From NCBI GenBank assembly GCA_029378245.1, contig JARKIF010000070.1, positions 1-64,000 on the forward strand: DNA of 64,000 nt. The letters run 5' to 3'. Source of the stretch: Roridomyces roridus. Lineage: Eukaryota; Basidiomycota; Agaricomycetes; Agaricales; Mycenaceae. Made by a program: the position numbers and the translations under genes. Shown piece after piece: positions 1 to 10,231 of this stretch; positions within the stretch are counted from its first letter, which is position 1, and every line of letters starts with the position of its first letter. The notes below the pieces were generated by a model that was not told where the DNA came from, ran no database searches, and worked only from the letters and a program-made list of their open reading frames with translations.

Positions 1-382
1 TTTCGTCAAAGGAGCGTGCCACCTGTTCCTTAAACCTAGAAGGATATTGGGAATCAAGTTGAAAATTTGGGTGGCAATCGTCTTACGGTTCATAAAGAAC
101 ACCGAGAAGTAGCTCCCAGTCTTTCGCGCTATCGCCAGATAGAGTCACGACAGGACAACCCTCCACAGTGGGCTCGTTTGGAGGCTGTGGAACGGCGAAC
201 ATATCCGCGAAGACGGGAGACTGAGTGGCTAGGACATCTCGGCTGACACGAAATTGGGTGGATTCCACTTGGAGGACGATGTCACCAAAGGGCTTCCAGA
301 TGTGAGAGCGAATCGGTGTGAGTTCTTCGCCCGAAGGGCCATCCGTTCTTCGTCTCTCTGGAGAGGGAGCTGGGGACGACAT
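1..382 (-). CDS. BTB/POZ domain protein, 5' part (runs off the window)
   Basis: Start ATG at 382 and first exon 382-87 encode a Ser/Pro-rich leader followed by a BTB/POZ fold start: WKPFGDIVLQVESTQFRV, then FADMF and a stretch ending LLLGVLYEP. A GT-AG intron (86-36) follows, and a second exon begins at 35 with a frame reading FKEQVARSFDE, matching the second exon of the other BTB genes here. BTB domains dimerise and often act as Cullin-3 adaptors; that role is inferred from the family only. The rest of the gene lies beyond base 1. The protein is closest to the BTB gene at 3190-4276, and about 220 bases of upstream DNA are also shared between the two, so they are a recent duplicate pair. Upstream at 422-430 there is a GATCACGTC word like the E-box motif of the other copies. 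Confidence 0.85.
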
Positions 383-599
383 GGCTGGAAGAGGAAGAGA
401 GAGTTTGACAGGTCATTGACAGATCACGTCAAAGTGCCTCCTTTTGTCCACGACCAGTGCTCTCAACGGCTGGGTATTCTCATACCACCATCTTTCGCTG
501 TGGTCCTTGCTCTACCTCAAAATGTCTCGCTGACCCTGTGCCACTGCGGAAGCAAATGATCACACCCTGTCTGGCATTCGAGTACTCATGTTTCCGATG
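383..599 (-). promoter_or_regulatory. Duplicated BTB promoter region
   Basis: This non-coding stretch upstream of the BTB start at 382 closely matches 4277-4510 upstream of the second BTB gene. Shared words include CAACGGCTGGGTATTCTC, CAAAATGTCTCGCT and CCCTGTGCCACTGCGGA. A GATCACGTC box lies at 422-430. At 4.5 kb the same block lies between a BTB gene and a divergent kinase; here the kinase is missing and homology stops near 597, marking a duplication breakpoint. Confidence 0.6.
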
Positions 600-735
600 G
601 TGACTTCGGGGAAGCATTACCCGATGCGCGGAAGTGTTGATGGAGGATGACGAGGCTATTTGGTTGAGCCAGATGAGGGGAGAGAAGGACTGGGATGGAA
701 TTCGGCGGAGCGGGAGTATCGCGTTGTTTGACTCG
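600..735 (+). pseudogene. Relic of an HXXXD acyltransferase-family gene (C-terminal fragment)
   Basis: Read on the plus strand, 634-735 gives VLMEDDEAIWLSQMRGEKDW followed by an IRRSGS-like end. This matches the C-terminal end of the acyltransferase-family gene at 1277-2803 (VLMEDEDVIWMNQIRAEKDW, then RRSGDL). A little upstream, in a shifted frame, TSGKHYPMRGS corresponds to TSGKAYPLRGSG of that gene. The two pieces are out of frame, so a few bases were lost between them. No other part of the gene is present. The fragment lies tail-to-tail with the longer copy, with the MITE-like element at 779-1131 between them. Confidence 0.65.
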
Positions 736-778
736 ATTGCTCCAGTTCGACTTTACTCTATGCTTAGACTCGACACCA

Positions 779-1131
779 CATCAGACTTTTAACAGTTTGA
801 TTGTCAGGTCGTACGACCTGACAACCTCTGCCAAAACGCGACAACCGGCAGAATTCCGACAACCTGACAACCTCATGTCCGAAAGGCTACAACCTCCCCT
901 GTTCGATCCTTCATCAATGCATTTTATTTTATTCCAACATTGCTCTAGAGTTTTGACCCATTGAATAAAATGCAGGTACATGACTTTAAAGCTATTCTGA
1001 GCTCCTCCAGGGATTCCGGTTTCATTTTTTAGCAAGGAAAAACCGGGTCTCGGTTTGGTCTCGGTGGTTGTGAGGTTGTCACAACCTGACAACGGCAAAT
1101 ACCTGGCAATCAAAATGTTAAAACACTGATG
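779..1131. mobile_element. MITE-like element with terminal inverted repeats (about 353 bp)
   Basis: Bases 779-808 and the reverse complement of 1102-1131 match at 26 of 30 positions; both start CATCAG and share TTTTAACA and TTTGATTG cores. Just inside the left end is a perfect 16-base palindrome, CAGGTCGTACGACCTG (805-820). Near the right end is a second palindrome, AGGTTGTCACAACCT. The interior repeats GACAACCT/ACAACC several times. There is no credible transposase reading frame, so this fits a non-autonomous DNA transposon. I could not identify a clear target-site duplication, so the exact ends and the superfamily are open. Confidence 0.65.
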
Positions 1132-1276
1132 CAGTAAGCACGTGCGGCCCCAAACTTTGATGATAGTCGATCAAAGCCACCGGCCAAAATAGCCTGATTA
1201 TCTTCCAGTCGCTCCGCAGACTGATCCCGGCTGCGGTGTGACTGGTTTCACGAGCCTACTCTATGCTATTCTCGAA

Positions 1277-2803
1277 TCAAACAAACAAAAGATCCCCGCT
1301 CCTCCTCACTTCTTCCCAATCCTTCTCCGCTCTAATTTGATTCATCCAAATCACATCCTCATCCTCCATCAGCACTGCGCCGCTCCCGCGCAACGGATAC
1401 GCCTTTCCCGAAGTGAGCACTGGGCAAACAAACACCACTCGCGCCTTCCCGGGCTGCTTTCCTTCAATTTGACTCTGTGCCCCGGAGAAGTCCAAAGCCC
1501 CAAACTTGCTGCGCGCCAACTGCTCTGGAACGAGTAGTCGGCGCCAGGCGGGCACGGGAAGAGCATCTTTCCTGGGTAGGCGCAGCGCCAGTGCACGTCA
1601 TCGAGCATGCCCGCGGGGTCCGCGTTGTACGCCAGAATAACTCGGCGGAAGCGGAGCGCCAGTTGGCCTACGGACTCTTTTCGGAACGCGTTGGGGGGGT
1701 TGGGAGATATTCCGATGGACAGCACGGTGTTGTTGATGTACGGGCTGCTGAGTACGGGAAACTCGGGCTTGCCGTGCAGATTAATGGGAAGGTGTATGTG
1801 TATCGGCGTGCTATCTTTCCGGTGGCCCATAACACCCTGAAACCAATTAGACAAGATGGGTGAAGTATGAAATCCGAACCTTGTACCACCAGGCCGTGAG
1901 GACGTCAGAACTCCCTACCCATTCGGTCGACCCTTCGTTCTTCAAATTCTCCATGATCTCGCGCTTGGAATCGGCCAAAAAAGCCTTCGGTACGCGAACA
2001 TACATTTCCACTTCCTTCGGGTCCCAGAAGATCCGCCACACAAAACACGCGATGAACAACACTTGCTGAACGAGCCCTAAATCATACCACCCGCGCTGCT
2101 TGGCGACTTTGGTGGGTCCAGCGAAGCTCTGGAACGCCTGGGTGTCCCACTTCATACCGACAATGTCGTTTATATCCGTCCCGTTAATCACTCGCGTCCA
2201 CGCGTCAAGGAGCGTCCCAGTACCGACCGCGTCAAATGCAACATGCGCGTTTGTCACCCCAATAAAAGTGAGGTCGTCGAAGGTCACGACATGGACATGA
2301 ACGAGCGGACATTTGGTCTCGATGAACGCCTCGACAGACTTGGGACATGAGCTATGCCGCAAATACGGAGCCATGTCTGGGAGTTTGATGAGAAATGGCC
2401 TGCGAAGCTGGTAGGTCGGACGCGTCCATCGGGAGCTGGGGACGTGAAGGATCGGCCCGGTATGTACGCTTCGGGATGATCTTCCACCGTGAACTCGACA
2501 GCTGGCATTTCTGGTCCAAACCTGGTAGGGACTTGGAATTCATGGACCTGGCCATAACTGGAGCGAAGGAAACACAAGAAAGATGGGACGCACGCCATTC
2601 CTGACAGCAATCCTAGCGCCTGCTCGAGGGAATTTCTTCTCAATCAAAATCGTGAGCGTCTCTTCCAGTTGGCGTGCGTCGAGCCGTGCATCGACTATAA
2701 GGCCAATTGTCAGGATGGGGTCGCGAGCGCCTAGGTCCATGCCCGAGCAAGGAATCGGGCGCATTCCTGGTGGAGGCGGCACTGGGGAACGAGACCCGAA
2801 CAT
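1277..2803 (-). CDS. HXXXD-type acyltransferase-family protein, reading frame apparently broken
   Basis: Starting at ATG 2803 (MFGSRSPVPPPPG), the pieces in order are LIEKKFPRAGARIAVRNGV, then FQVPTRFGPEMPAVEFTVED (around 2520), then MAPYLRHSSCPKSVEAF, then GVTNAHVAFDAVGTGTLLD with the HXXXD catalytic motif (HVAFD) and a C-terminal GAVLMEDEDVIWMNQIRAEK. This is the layout of the BAHD/chloramphenicol-acetyltransferase-like transferase family of mushrooms, which move acyl groups from CoA to alcohols or amines; the substrate is unknown. Introns are visible after RNGV and after TAWWYK (near 1866-1823). Two joins look like frameshifts rather than introns: near 2425 (RPT..., where two frames overlap) and near 1508 (SSWRAA to KFGALDFSG, one base short). 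The gene may be inactive, or these may be sequence errors. Confidence 0.7.
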
Positions 2804-2858
2804 GGTGGTTTGGAACTAGAGGACGTTTCATCATGACAAGTTCCGGGGCAATTTATAT

Positions 2859-2877
2859 ACCTACCTACCTACCTACC
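2859..2877. repeat. ACCT tetranucleotide microsatellite
   Basis: Four full copies of ACCT plus a partial fifth, in the short non-coding space upstream of the acyltransferase-family start (2803). The rest of 2804-3189 shows no gene. Confidence 0.8.
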
Positions 2878-3189
2878 GAGATATGTATTGCCAGGCTGAC
2901 GGAAAAGATAATGCCATGATGAATTTGAACTGCAGGGCTGATTCTAGTCATTCTTCGACTTTTCCTGGTCGAAACATCGAAACGTTGACGTTGAATTGAT
3001 CCCACGGCGAGTAGCAGCATTCCTGGAGTATCCTGATTGTTCAAAAAATCAAGCAAAATTATATTTATCTGATACCAGGACAGATGCGTGACTGTCCATG
3101 GTGCAGACTAAGACCCGTTACATACGTCTGCGCCATTTTATCAGCGTCCACGAGCAACGACTGGGAAAACACGTACCAAAATAATATTG

Positions 3190-4276
3190 TCATTCCAGAT
3201 CTTTCAACCCCTCCCACTTGGCCAGTCCAAAGAAAGTTGGCAGGGCTTCCCATGCTTTCGCGCGAGTGGCGTCGAAAATGGTTGCACCCGCTTCGGCACA
3301 ACTATCACAAAGACTTTTAGACCATTCTGCGTCCCAGACGTCAAGAAGAAAACAGAGGGCACTGTCCGTGGAGTCATTCCAGGACAATGAGCGACGTATT
3401 GTGTGGCGTGAGGCAGTGCATTTGGTTTTGTCTTGGCATAATTCGGATGGAATGACCTCGTCGTTGTCGAGCCACGGATAAGCTTCTCGTTGAAACTGCA
3501 TGATTTTCATGAAGCCAAAGGCCAACTGCGTTTGGATTTCAGGAGGGAGGTTAATCCGAGATTGGCCGAAGCGTTCGATCCCGTTGAAAATGTCGTCCTA
3601 AGTACATAGTTTAGTTTCTTTTCACCGGAACCCACGGAATGTATTATGTAGCAGCTTACCGGACTGTACACGGCCAGACAATTGAGCGCCAATGTTGGAA
3701 TGCATGAGTTGATTCCGAATTCATATGCCAGTTTCAACAGGTCCAGCGCAATCCCGCTGTAATCCTCGATCTTGCTCAACTCGTCACATCCAACTCTCTC
3801 TTCCCTTTGGGCACAATCAGAAGGGTATTCGAAGCGAATACGTCCAAGTGCGTTGGCCTCGGCGGTGGAGATTCCATATTTTCTGCCCAGCCGCAACATA
3901 GCTGCGATCTCGTCAAAGGTTCGCATTTCTTTGTCATCGAATCTGGGGATATTTGTTGGAGAGAACGATTAGCTGTAAAAAAGACAATCTTACGGTTCAT
4001 AAAGGACAACGAGAAGCAGCTCCCAGTCCTTCGCGGTATCCCCAGAAAGAATGACAACGGGACATGCCTCGACGGTGGGCTCGTTGGGAGGCTGAGGAAC
4101 GGAAAACATGTCTGCGAAGACGGGGGACTGAGTGGCTAAGACATCTCGGCTGACCCGAAACTGGGTGGATTCCACTTGGAGGACGATGTCGCCGAAGGGC
4201 TTCCAGATATGAGAGCGAGTCGGAGTAGTTTCTTCCTCCGTTCTCTGTCTCTTCGCAGAGGAGCTGTGGACGACAT
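3190..4276 (-). CDS. BTB/POZ domain protein with Cys-containing C-terminal region (possible N-terminal frameshift)
   Basis: Three exons by comparison with intact paralogues: 4276-3994 (BTB start, FRVSRDVLATQSPVFADMF), 3942-3660 (FDDKEM, then EIAAMLRLGRKYG and a conserved EFGINS helix) and 3597-3190 (DIFNGIERFGQ through FFGLAKWEGLKDLE). The introns are short GT-AG types. The third exon carries the family Cys pattern, including a C-x2-C pair (LCDSCAE). The expected N-terminus SAKRxRTEEETTPTRSHIWKPF is present, but the ATG at 4276 is one base out of frame with it. Compared with the copy at 57935, one base is missing near 4250-4258. A downstream ATG (4175, MESTQFRV) would rescue a shorter protein lacking the first BTB strand. 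Divergent from the kinase at 4625. Confidence 0.8.
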
Positions 4277-4624
4277 GGCGCGGGATGGCGGAAGAGGAAG
4301 AGAGAGAGTTTGACAGATCACATCATTCAAGTGCCACAAGGTTCGTCCACAACCAGTACTCTCAACGGCTGGGTATTCTCATACCACCATCTTCGCTATG
4401 GCCCTTGCTTCTACTTTGACTCTACCTCAAAATGTCTCGCTTGACCCTGTGCCACTGCGGAGGCAATATGATCACACCCTGTCTCGCATTCGAGTACTTA
4501 AGTTTTCTGAGACGCCCCCATTCGTCAAACTACTCTTCATCTTCTACCACCACTCACCATTCAAGACTTCCTTCGACTTACGCATCTCACTTCGCCCTTC
4601 AAGCCTTTTGCTTTCGACCAAGTT

Positions 4625-5930
4625 ATGCCTTCGACACCCATATCCTCCCTCCTTCCCGACCTCACCGGTCACTCCGTGGACGACGGCTCCATCCATCTCC
4701 TAAACATCCTGGGAGTCGGCGCCTACGGCAAGGTCTACAAGGCCTGGGACTCCCGCACCAAGGCATACGTCGCCGTCAAATGTATGCCGACATACGAGCT
4801 CGGGTCTCGCACCGTCGAGATGCAGAACGCGGAGCTCGAGCTTCACACCATGCTCAGCGACCACGTCTCCGTCGTCACCCTCATCCGCCAATTTGTGGAG
4901 GACCACCTCGTCTTCGTCGTCCTCGAGCTCTGCCCCGGCGGCGACCTTCATGGTGGCCTGTTCCGCCATCGCTGCTTCCACGGGAACGCGCGGAAGATCA
5001 AAAAGGTCTTCGGCGAGATTCTTGACGCCGTCGACCACCTACACCAGCTCGGCGTTTCGCACCGCGATATCAAACCCAAAAACATCCTCTGCGACGAGGC
5101 GGGCACCAATATCCGTCTGACCGACTTTGGGATGTCGACGCGGGAAGCTTGGTCAGACCACGCGTGCGGTACACGCATGTTTATGAGCCCAGGTGCGTTT
5201 ATTTCTATATTTTCATCCACGGTTGTTACTCACAGTCTCTCCAGAATCTCTGAACCACGCGCGTGAATCTTATTCAACGCGTCAATCAGATCTTTGGGCG
5301 CTGGGCGTGATGTTTGCCATAGTGGTATCTCAATGCACCCCCTGGGATTCTGCCTGGCTCCGCGACGAGGATTTCGCTGCCTTCTGCGACAACGCTGAGT
5401 ATCTGTATCACGTACTCCCCGGCATCACGCAACCCACCTTCGAGTTGCTCGAGTGGTGCTTCTGCCCCGATGCATCGAAGCGCCCCACCCTCGCAGAGTT
5501 TCGCGACGCGATGAATGCCATAGATTGTTTCGTCGTGCCGCCGACCCACGTCAAGGCGGCGTCTCCAACGCTTACCGGCGAGTGGGATGTCGCTCCACTG
5601 TCCGCTGACTGTGAAAAGACGCCTCGCCCAGCCTCCGTTCCGGTGTTCGCGCCCCAACTTCCAGCGCCTACCACCTGGTACTCCGAGTCGTGTTCGGCGT
5701 CTGCCATTGGCTACGACTCGAGTTCTTCCTCGGACTCTTGGTCCCGCCTTCGGTTATTCACATCGAACTCGGACACGACATGCTCTATACCTCCGACGTC
5801 CCCAGTCGAGGACTCGACTGACGGTAGCATGTCCGAGTGCGTCCTCGCACCCGTGAAACCGCCGAAGTGCCCACCTCTCACGCGTCTCCCGACGTGCTGC
5901 CAGTTTATACTGGCCAAAGCCAAAAACTAA
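4625..5930 (+). CDS. Serine/threonine protein kinase (copy 1)
   Basis: Two exons, 4625-5192 and 5245-5930 (52-base GT-AG intron, phase 1, joining MSP to ESLN), give 417 residues. All kinase landmarks are present: glycine loop GVGAYGKVYKA (about residue 31), the VAVK lysine, catalytic HRDIKPKN, DFG in LTDFGMST, MSPE for APE, and DLWALGVMF for subdomain IX. The style resembles fungal Ran1/Ksp1-type kinases; that placement is a guess. After about residue 310 comes a Ser/Pro/Thr-rich tail with acidic patches, probably disordered and regulatory. A near-identical copy lies inverted at the right edge (63372 onward). It is divergent from a BTB gene, sharing a roughly 350-base promoter. Confidence 0.9.
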
Positions 5931-6194
5931 AAACGTAGAAAACATGGGATAAATATAAAATCGAGTCGGACATTATATGCACACATGTACAGTTCAGGGT
6001 TGAGGCTCGCCAGGTCAGCGCCCATGGAGTTGAATATGCCGTACTGAATAGCGTACCTGGGAGATACGCTGCCACTGCATCGAGAAAATTATATTCGCTC
6101 AGACCGCCCGCATAGGTATCAGTCTATGAGTACTGATCCTGTTGGACCTCCTATGTGAATTAGTGCACTGTGTGCTGGGTGAGAACATGAACAC

Positions 6195-8744
6195 ACCACT
6201 ATTTCCACATCCTTCAACTCATCCCACTCCGCAAGTCCAAAGAAAGATGGGAGTGCATCCCATGCTTTTACCGATTGGCATTGAAAAAAAAATTGCCAGC
6301 CTCTGCACAGTTGTCACGGAATTCATCAGTCCAATCCCCATCCCAGTCCTCGAGAGCGAAAGAGTTGGCCCAACCCGACCGTAATTCCCAAGTGAAACGG
6401 CTACGAAGCACCCCGAGTCCAGCAGCGCATTTGATTTTATTTTCACACCACTGTGAAGGAACAACCTCCGGGTTCTCGAACCAAGATGAAGATGTCCTGA
6501 AATGATTCGTGTGGAACCGATGGCCAGCATCTTCTGTACGTCAGGATGAAGGATGATACGAGATGCATCGGGGCGCTCAATTCCAATGAGTATTTCATCC
6601 TGAGTTTTTCTGGTAAGTAACAAGAAAACTGAACAAAATCAGTGCATATTCAAGGAACAATACGCAATGGCAGGAATGCTTGAATTGATCCCGAACTCAT
6701 GCGCCAAATTCAAAACATCAAGAGCAAGTCCGTTATAATCCTCTATCATCGTAAAGCCACCAGAAGATTCGTCCCAGGAATCAAGATCCTCAAGAAATTC
6801 CAATTGGATACGCCGGACAGCATTGGCTTCGGCGGCAGCGAATTCATACTTTCTGCCCAATCGTAGCATAGCCGCTACCACGTCAAAAGAAAGCACGTGC
6901 TGCATCACGAAAACGGGAAAATCATTCCACTGCATTGCAATGATCGGAATGCAGCAGAATGACCGAAATTCCCGAAATCATTCCGATCGGTTCGGCAGCC
7001 ATTGCCCACGCACAAGAATTCCGGCAGGCTTGGCAGATGCCAAGCAGTGGGCATGCCTATGACCATTGTAATGCATTGCAACACCGCACACTGGCGGCCA
7101 TTCCAGCCCATATGATTGCTCAATAATGCTTATAATAATATTGCTCACATTCACACAAATCAAGGCGGAAGAAAAATGAAATGAATAAATTGGGAAATGC
7201 TATGTACGGGACTACGATACATCGACCGTTGACGGCATAGTGATAACCATGCGGAGATGAAGGACGGGCGGTTTGGGAGAGTTCGTTGGGTAGACGAGGG
7301 TAGACGTCGAGAAGGACTCCGGCACATGGGGAAGCACTAGCTACAGCTTCAGAAACAGGTATAATTTGAGGTTTGGCAGCGACTTTGAAGTTGAAGGGCT
7401 GTGCGGTACGGAGTTGAAGACGTGCGATCGACAGGCTTGAGCGAGTTTGCGGCGTTCGGCGCGAAGGGACTTGACAAGATGTCCAAAGGATGGGGGAACC
7501 AGGAGCATGAGAAGAACTTGAGCCCTGGCGGAGACAGCGACGATCAGATCCTCTTGGCCAGCGGTGGCACGCTTGACAGCGCCAAGGACGAAGACTTCTC
7601 AGTTGTGACGATGAGTCGGCCCACGAGGGACGCGGTATCCAGGCCTTCGTGTGTTGAGGCTTCATGCAGCTCGTCGAAAGGTGCGGGCAGGAGAGGGAGG
7701 GAAGGAAAGAAGAGAGAGAGCACCTTGCACGACGTCCAGCGGATGGTATGCGGCCACGACAGCTTCAAGACTAAAGTGCTTGCTCCGCTTGGGCCGGTAT
7801 CGGGAAGGAAACTGTGGGCAGTTGACAACAACGGCATAGAAGATGGCCCAGAGACAGTCGAGGGACTTGGACTCTGGAGGAAAGGAAAGATGGTGGTGGA
7901 TGAGGAGAGAGAGAGCCGTCTGCGGCCGCAGTCTCATGACGGATGATAAATGATCAGTGATACCGCCATAGCACGCCATTCGGGCCATCCACTCCGCGTC
8001 CAGACCGCTCGGCCTTATCAAAACGGCATTGGCGCTTGCCCCCCAAAATTCCGATTTCACAAGTCCCCCGTGTACATACTGTACATACTTAGACGATGCA
8101 GGAGGTACAGGGTGCTTCCAGGGTCCGGCCTTTGAGATTTCGTCAACGACGGTTCCGTCCTGCTAGAAAATTCGACGGTAACAGGAGATTACAGTCTGTG
8201 GGAAGTCAAAATCCGATATCTCATCGGAAGCATGCCGTGTGTTTGCAAGCCTGCCATTGCATTGCCAAGGTGTCGGCAGCATTGTGGTGTCGTTGCAAGC
8301 CATTCTATGCCATTCCGATCTACCATCATGATTCCGCGTTTCAGCACGTATCAGCTTGAATCTCCGAATTTGCTGATGACTGGTCCCTAAATCTGTTGAG
8401 CAGGAAAATGTTTGCTGGCTGAGCGGGGACATTGAGGAAAGGTCTCACGGATCATATAAGATTTGGAGAAGCAACTCCCAATCCCTTGCGCTATCCCCAG
8501 AAAGGATAACGACTCGGCATCCCTCTACAGTCGGATCGCCTGAAGGCTGCGGAGCGGAGAACATGTCGGCAAATACGGCGGAATGGTCGGCGAGATTGTC
8601 TCGATTGACACGAAATTGGGTCGATTCGACTTGGAGGACGATGTCACCAAAGGGCTTCCAGATGTGAGAGCGAGTCGGTGTAGTTGTCTCGGGAGTAGAC
8701 TCCTCTGTCCTTTTCCTTTTCGCGGAGGGAGCTGTGTCCGACAT
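6195..8744 (-). pseudogene. BTB/POZ gene split by an insertion and frameshifted
   Basis: Exon 1 (8744-8449) is intact: MSDTAPSAKRKRTEE, then WKPFGDIVLQVES and FADMFSAPQPSG. The following intron (8448-8393) and the first bases of exon 2 (from 8392, reading FRDQ) match the intact neighbour at 9081-10169. Homology then stops and resumes only at about 6894 with VLSFDVVAAMLRLGRKYEF, so about 1.48 kb has been inserted early in exon 2. The rest (LAHEFGINSSIPAIAY, then DEILIGIERPDASRIILHPD) continues, but the last exon changes frame in at least two places and the usual stop codon is not in frame. Without the insertion it would be a member of the six-copy BTB family. I regard it as dead. Confidence 0.8.
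6895..8378. mobile_element. 1.48 kb insertion in a BTB gene, probable non-autonomous transposon
   Basis: The limits are defined by comparison with the intact BTB copy at 9081-10169. ACGTGCTG at 6895-6902 is mirrored by CAGCACGT at 8342-8349, an imperfect terminal inverted repeat that fades after about 10 bases. An ATCAGC/GCTGAT inverted pair (8350-8355, 8372-8377) lies at the right border. Sub-terminal zones are rich in TGCCATTGCATTGC-like words and hold a perfect hairpin at 7028-7045. The middle has open frames on both strands (plus 7401-7946, minus 7662-8060) with no motif I recognise, possibly captured host sequence. No target-site duplication could be assigned. Confidence 0.6.
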
Positions 8745-8775
8745 GATGATGGTTCAAGTCAAGCCAAGAGGTTTC

Positions 8776-8785
8776 GATCACGTGA
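8776..8785. promoter_or_regulatory. E-box-like site GATCACGTGA upstream of a BTB gene
   Basis: The palindromic core TCACGTGA lies about 32 bases upstream of the BTB start at 8744. The same word recurs upstream of other BTB and MFS genes in this window. CACGTG is the classical bHLH-type E-box; which factor binds here is unknown. Confidence 0.5.
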
Positions 8786-9080
8786 GTTTGCTGGTCACAG
8801 TCGCGGTTGTCAGTCGCCGGCGTAAAACTACTCGACCAACGCAGATGTTCACTGACTCAACGATTGTGCATTGCATACAACTTGAAAAGACATCTCGGAT
8901 CTGAATCTGACAGTCCTGCTCCGCGACTCTGGGGCTCACAATGCACAATGGTTGCAAGTGGAAATTTTCAAAGGAAACAGGACCATTACATCATCCTACA
9001 TGTCTCCACTCATGGAGGCGGATGGCCCCTTGCACAAAATCAGTGGCTCGCGCGCTTTGAAAAACTGAACAGACGAACCA

Positions 9081-10169
9081 CTATTGCAAATCCTTCAACT
9101 CATCCCACTCCGGAAGTCCAAAGAAAGATGGGAGGGCATCCCATGCTTGAACACGATTGGCATTGAAAGCATCTTGAGCAACCGCTGCGCAGTAGTGACA
9201 GAAATGGTCAGACCACCAATCTCCTTCCCGAGTCTTGAGTATAAAAAAGGAGGGCGCATCGAACCGTGAGTTTGCGACACACGATCGACGAAGATCGTTA
9301 AGCCCACGATCACATCCAGTTCGGTTTGTACATGAAATTGAGGGGACAACGTCGTTGTTGTCCAACCATGAAAAAGACGTGAACTGAAAACTGGTGATTC
9401 TCGCGACACCAATGGCCAGCATTGTCTGGATATCAGGATGAAGGACGACACGGGATGAATCGGGTCGCTGAATCCCAATAAATATTTCATCCTGATTTTT
9501 TCTAGCAAGTCGCAAAGTTGAACAAATCAAGAACTGACCAGGGAGTGCATGTACAAGCAACTATACGCGATGACAGGAACGCTTGAGTTAATTCCGAACT
9601 CATGCGCCAAATTCAAAATATCAGCAACAAGTCCTTCATACTCCTCTATCTTCGTGAAGGCATTTGAAGACCTATCCCAGATATCAAGGTTGTTGGGGTA
9701 TTCGAAGTGGATACGCCGGATTGCATTGGCTTCGGCGGTGGCAAACCCGTACTTCCTGCCCAGTCGAAGCATAGCTGCTATGACTTCAAAAGAAAGTGCC
9801 TCTTGGTCTCCAAATCTGTTGAGGAGGAAAACGTTGGCTGGCTGATCGGGCACATTGGGGAAGGTCTCACGGATCATATAGGACTTGTAGAAGCAGCTCC
9901 CAATCCCTTGCTTTATCCCCAGAAAGGATGACAACCGGACATCCCTCTACGGTGGGCTCACCGGGAGGCTGAGGAACCGCGAACATGTCTGCGAATACAG
10001 AGGATTGGGTGGCAAGATTGTCTCGGCTGACGCGAAACTGAGCGGATTCGACTTGTAGCACGATGTCACCAAAGGGTTTCCAGATACTATGAGAGCGAGT
10101 GGGTGTGGTTGTCTCGGGATCAGACTCCTCTGCCCTTTTCCTTTTCGCGGTGGCAGGAAGTGTGTCCAT
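9081..10169 (-). CDS. BTB/POZ domain protein (intact copy)
   Basis: Three exons, 10169-9871, 9815-9539 and 9491-9081, join in frame to 328 residues. Exon 1 is the BTB start (WKPFGDIVLQVESAQFRV, FADMF, ILSGDKARDWELLLQ). Exon 2 has EVIAAMLRLGRKYGFATAEA and EFGINSS, which look like BTB-BACK type helices. Exon 3 starts DEIFIGIQRPDSSRVVLHPD and ends ALPSFFGLPEWDELKDLQ. The third exon carries conserved cysteines: SCTNRTGC, RRSC and FCHYC. One residue is inserted in the family motif (SHSIWKPF instead of SHIWKPF). It lies 280 bases downstream of the MFS stop on the same strand, with an E-box-like site at 10222-10231. Confidence 0.9.
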
Positions 10170-10221
10170 TGCTCAGAGGTGAAAGGATGACTCGGATGAT
10201 GGTACTGGACAGGAGAAGAGC

Positions 10222-10231
10222 GATCATGTGA
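10222..10231. promoter_or_regulatory. E-box-like site GATCATGTGA upstream of a BTB gene
   Basis: About 53 bases upstream of the BTB start at 10169. In a wider view AGAGCGATCATGTGACT matches the mirror-image site at 57882 (AGTCACATGATCGCTC) over 16 bases, and GAGCGATCACGTGAG upstream of the MFS gene at 13067. Confidence 0.55.

Noticed and set aside
7401..7946. 181-codon plus-strand frame in the insertion
   Set aside because: No motif and an overlapping minus-strand frame of similar length; not enough to call a gene.
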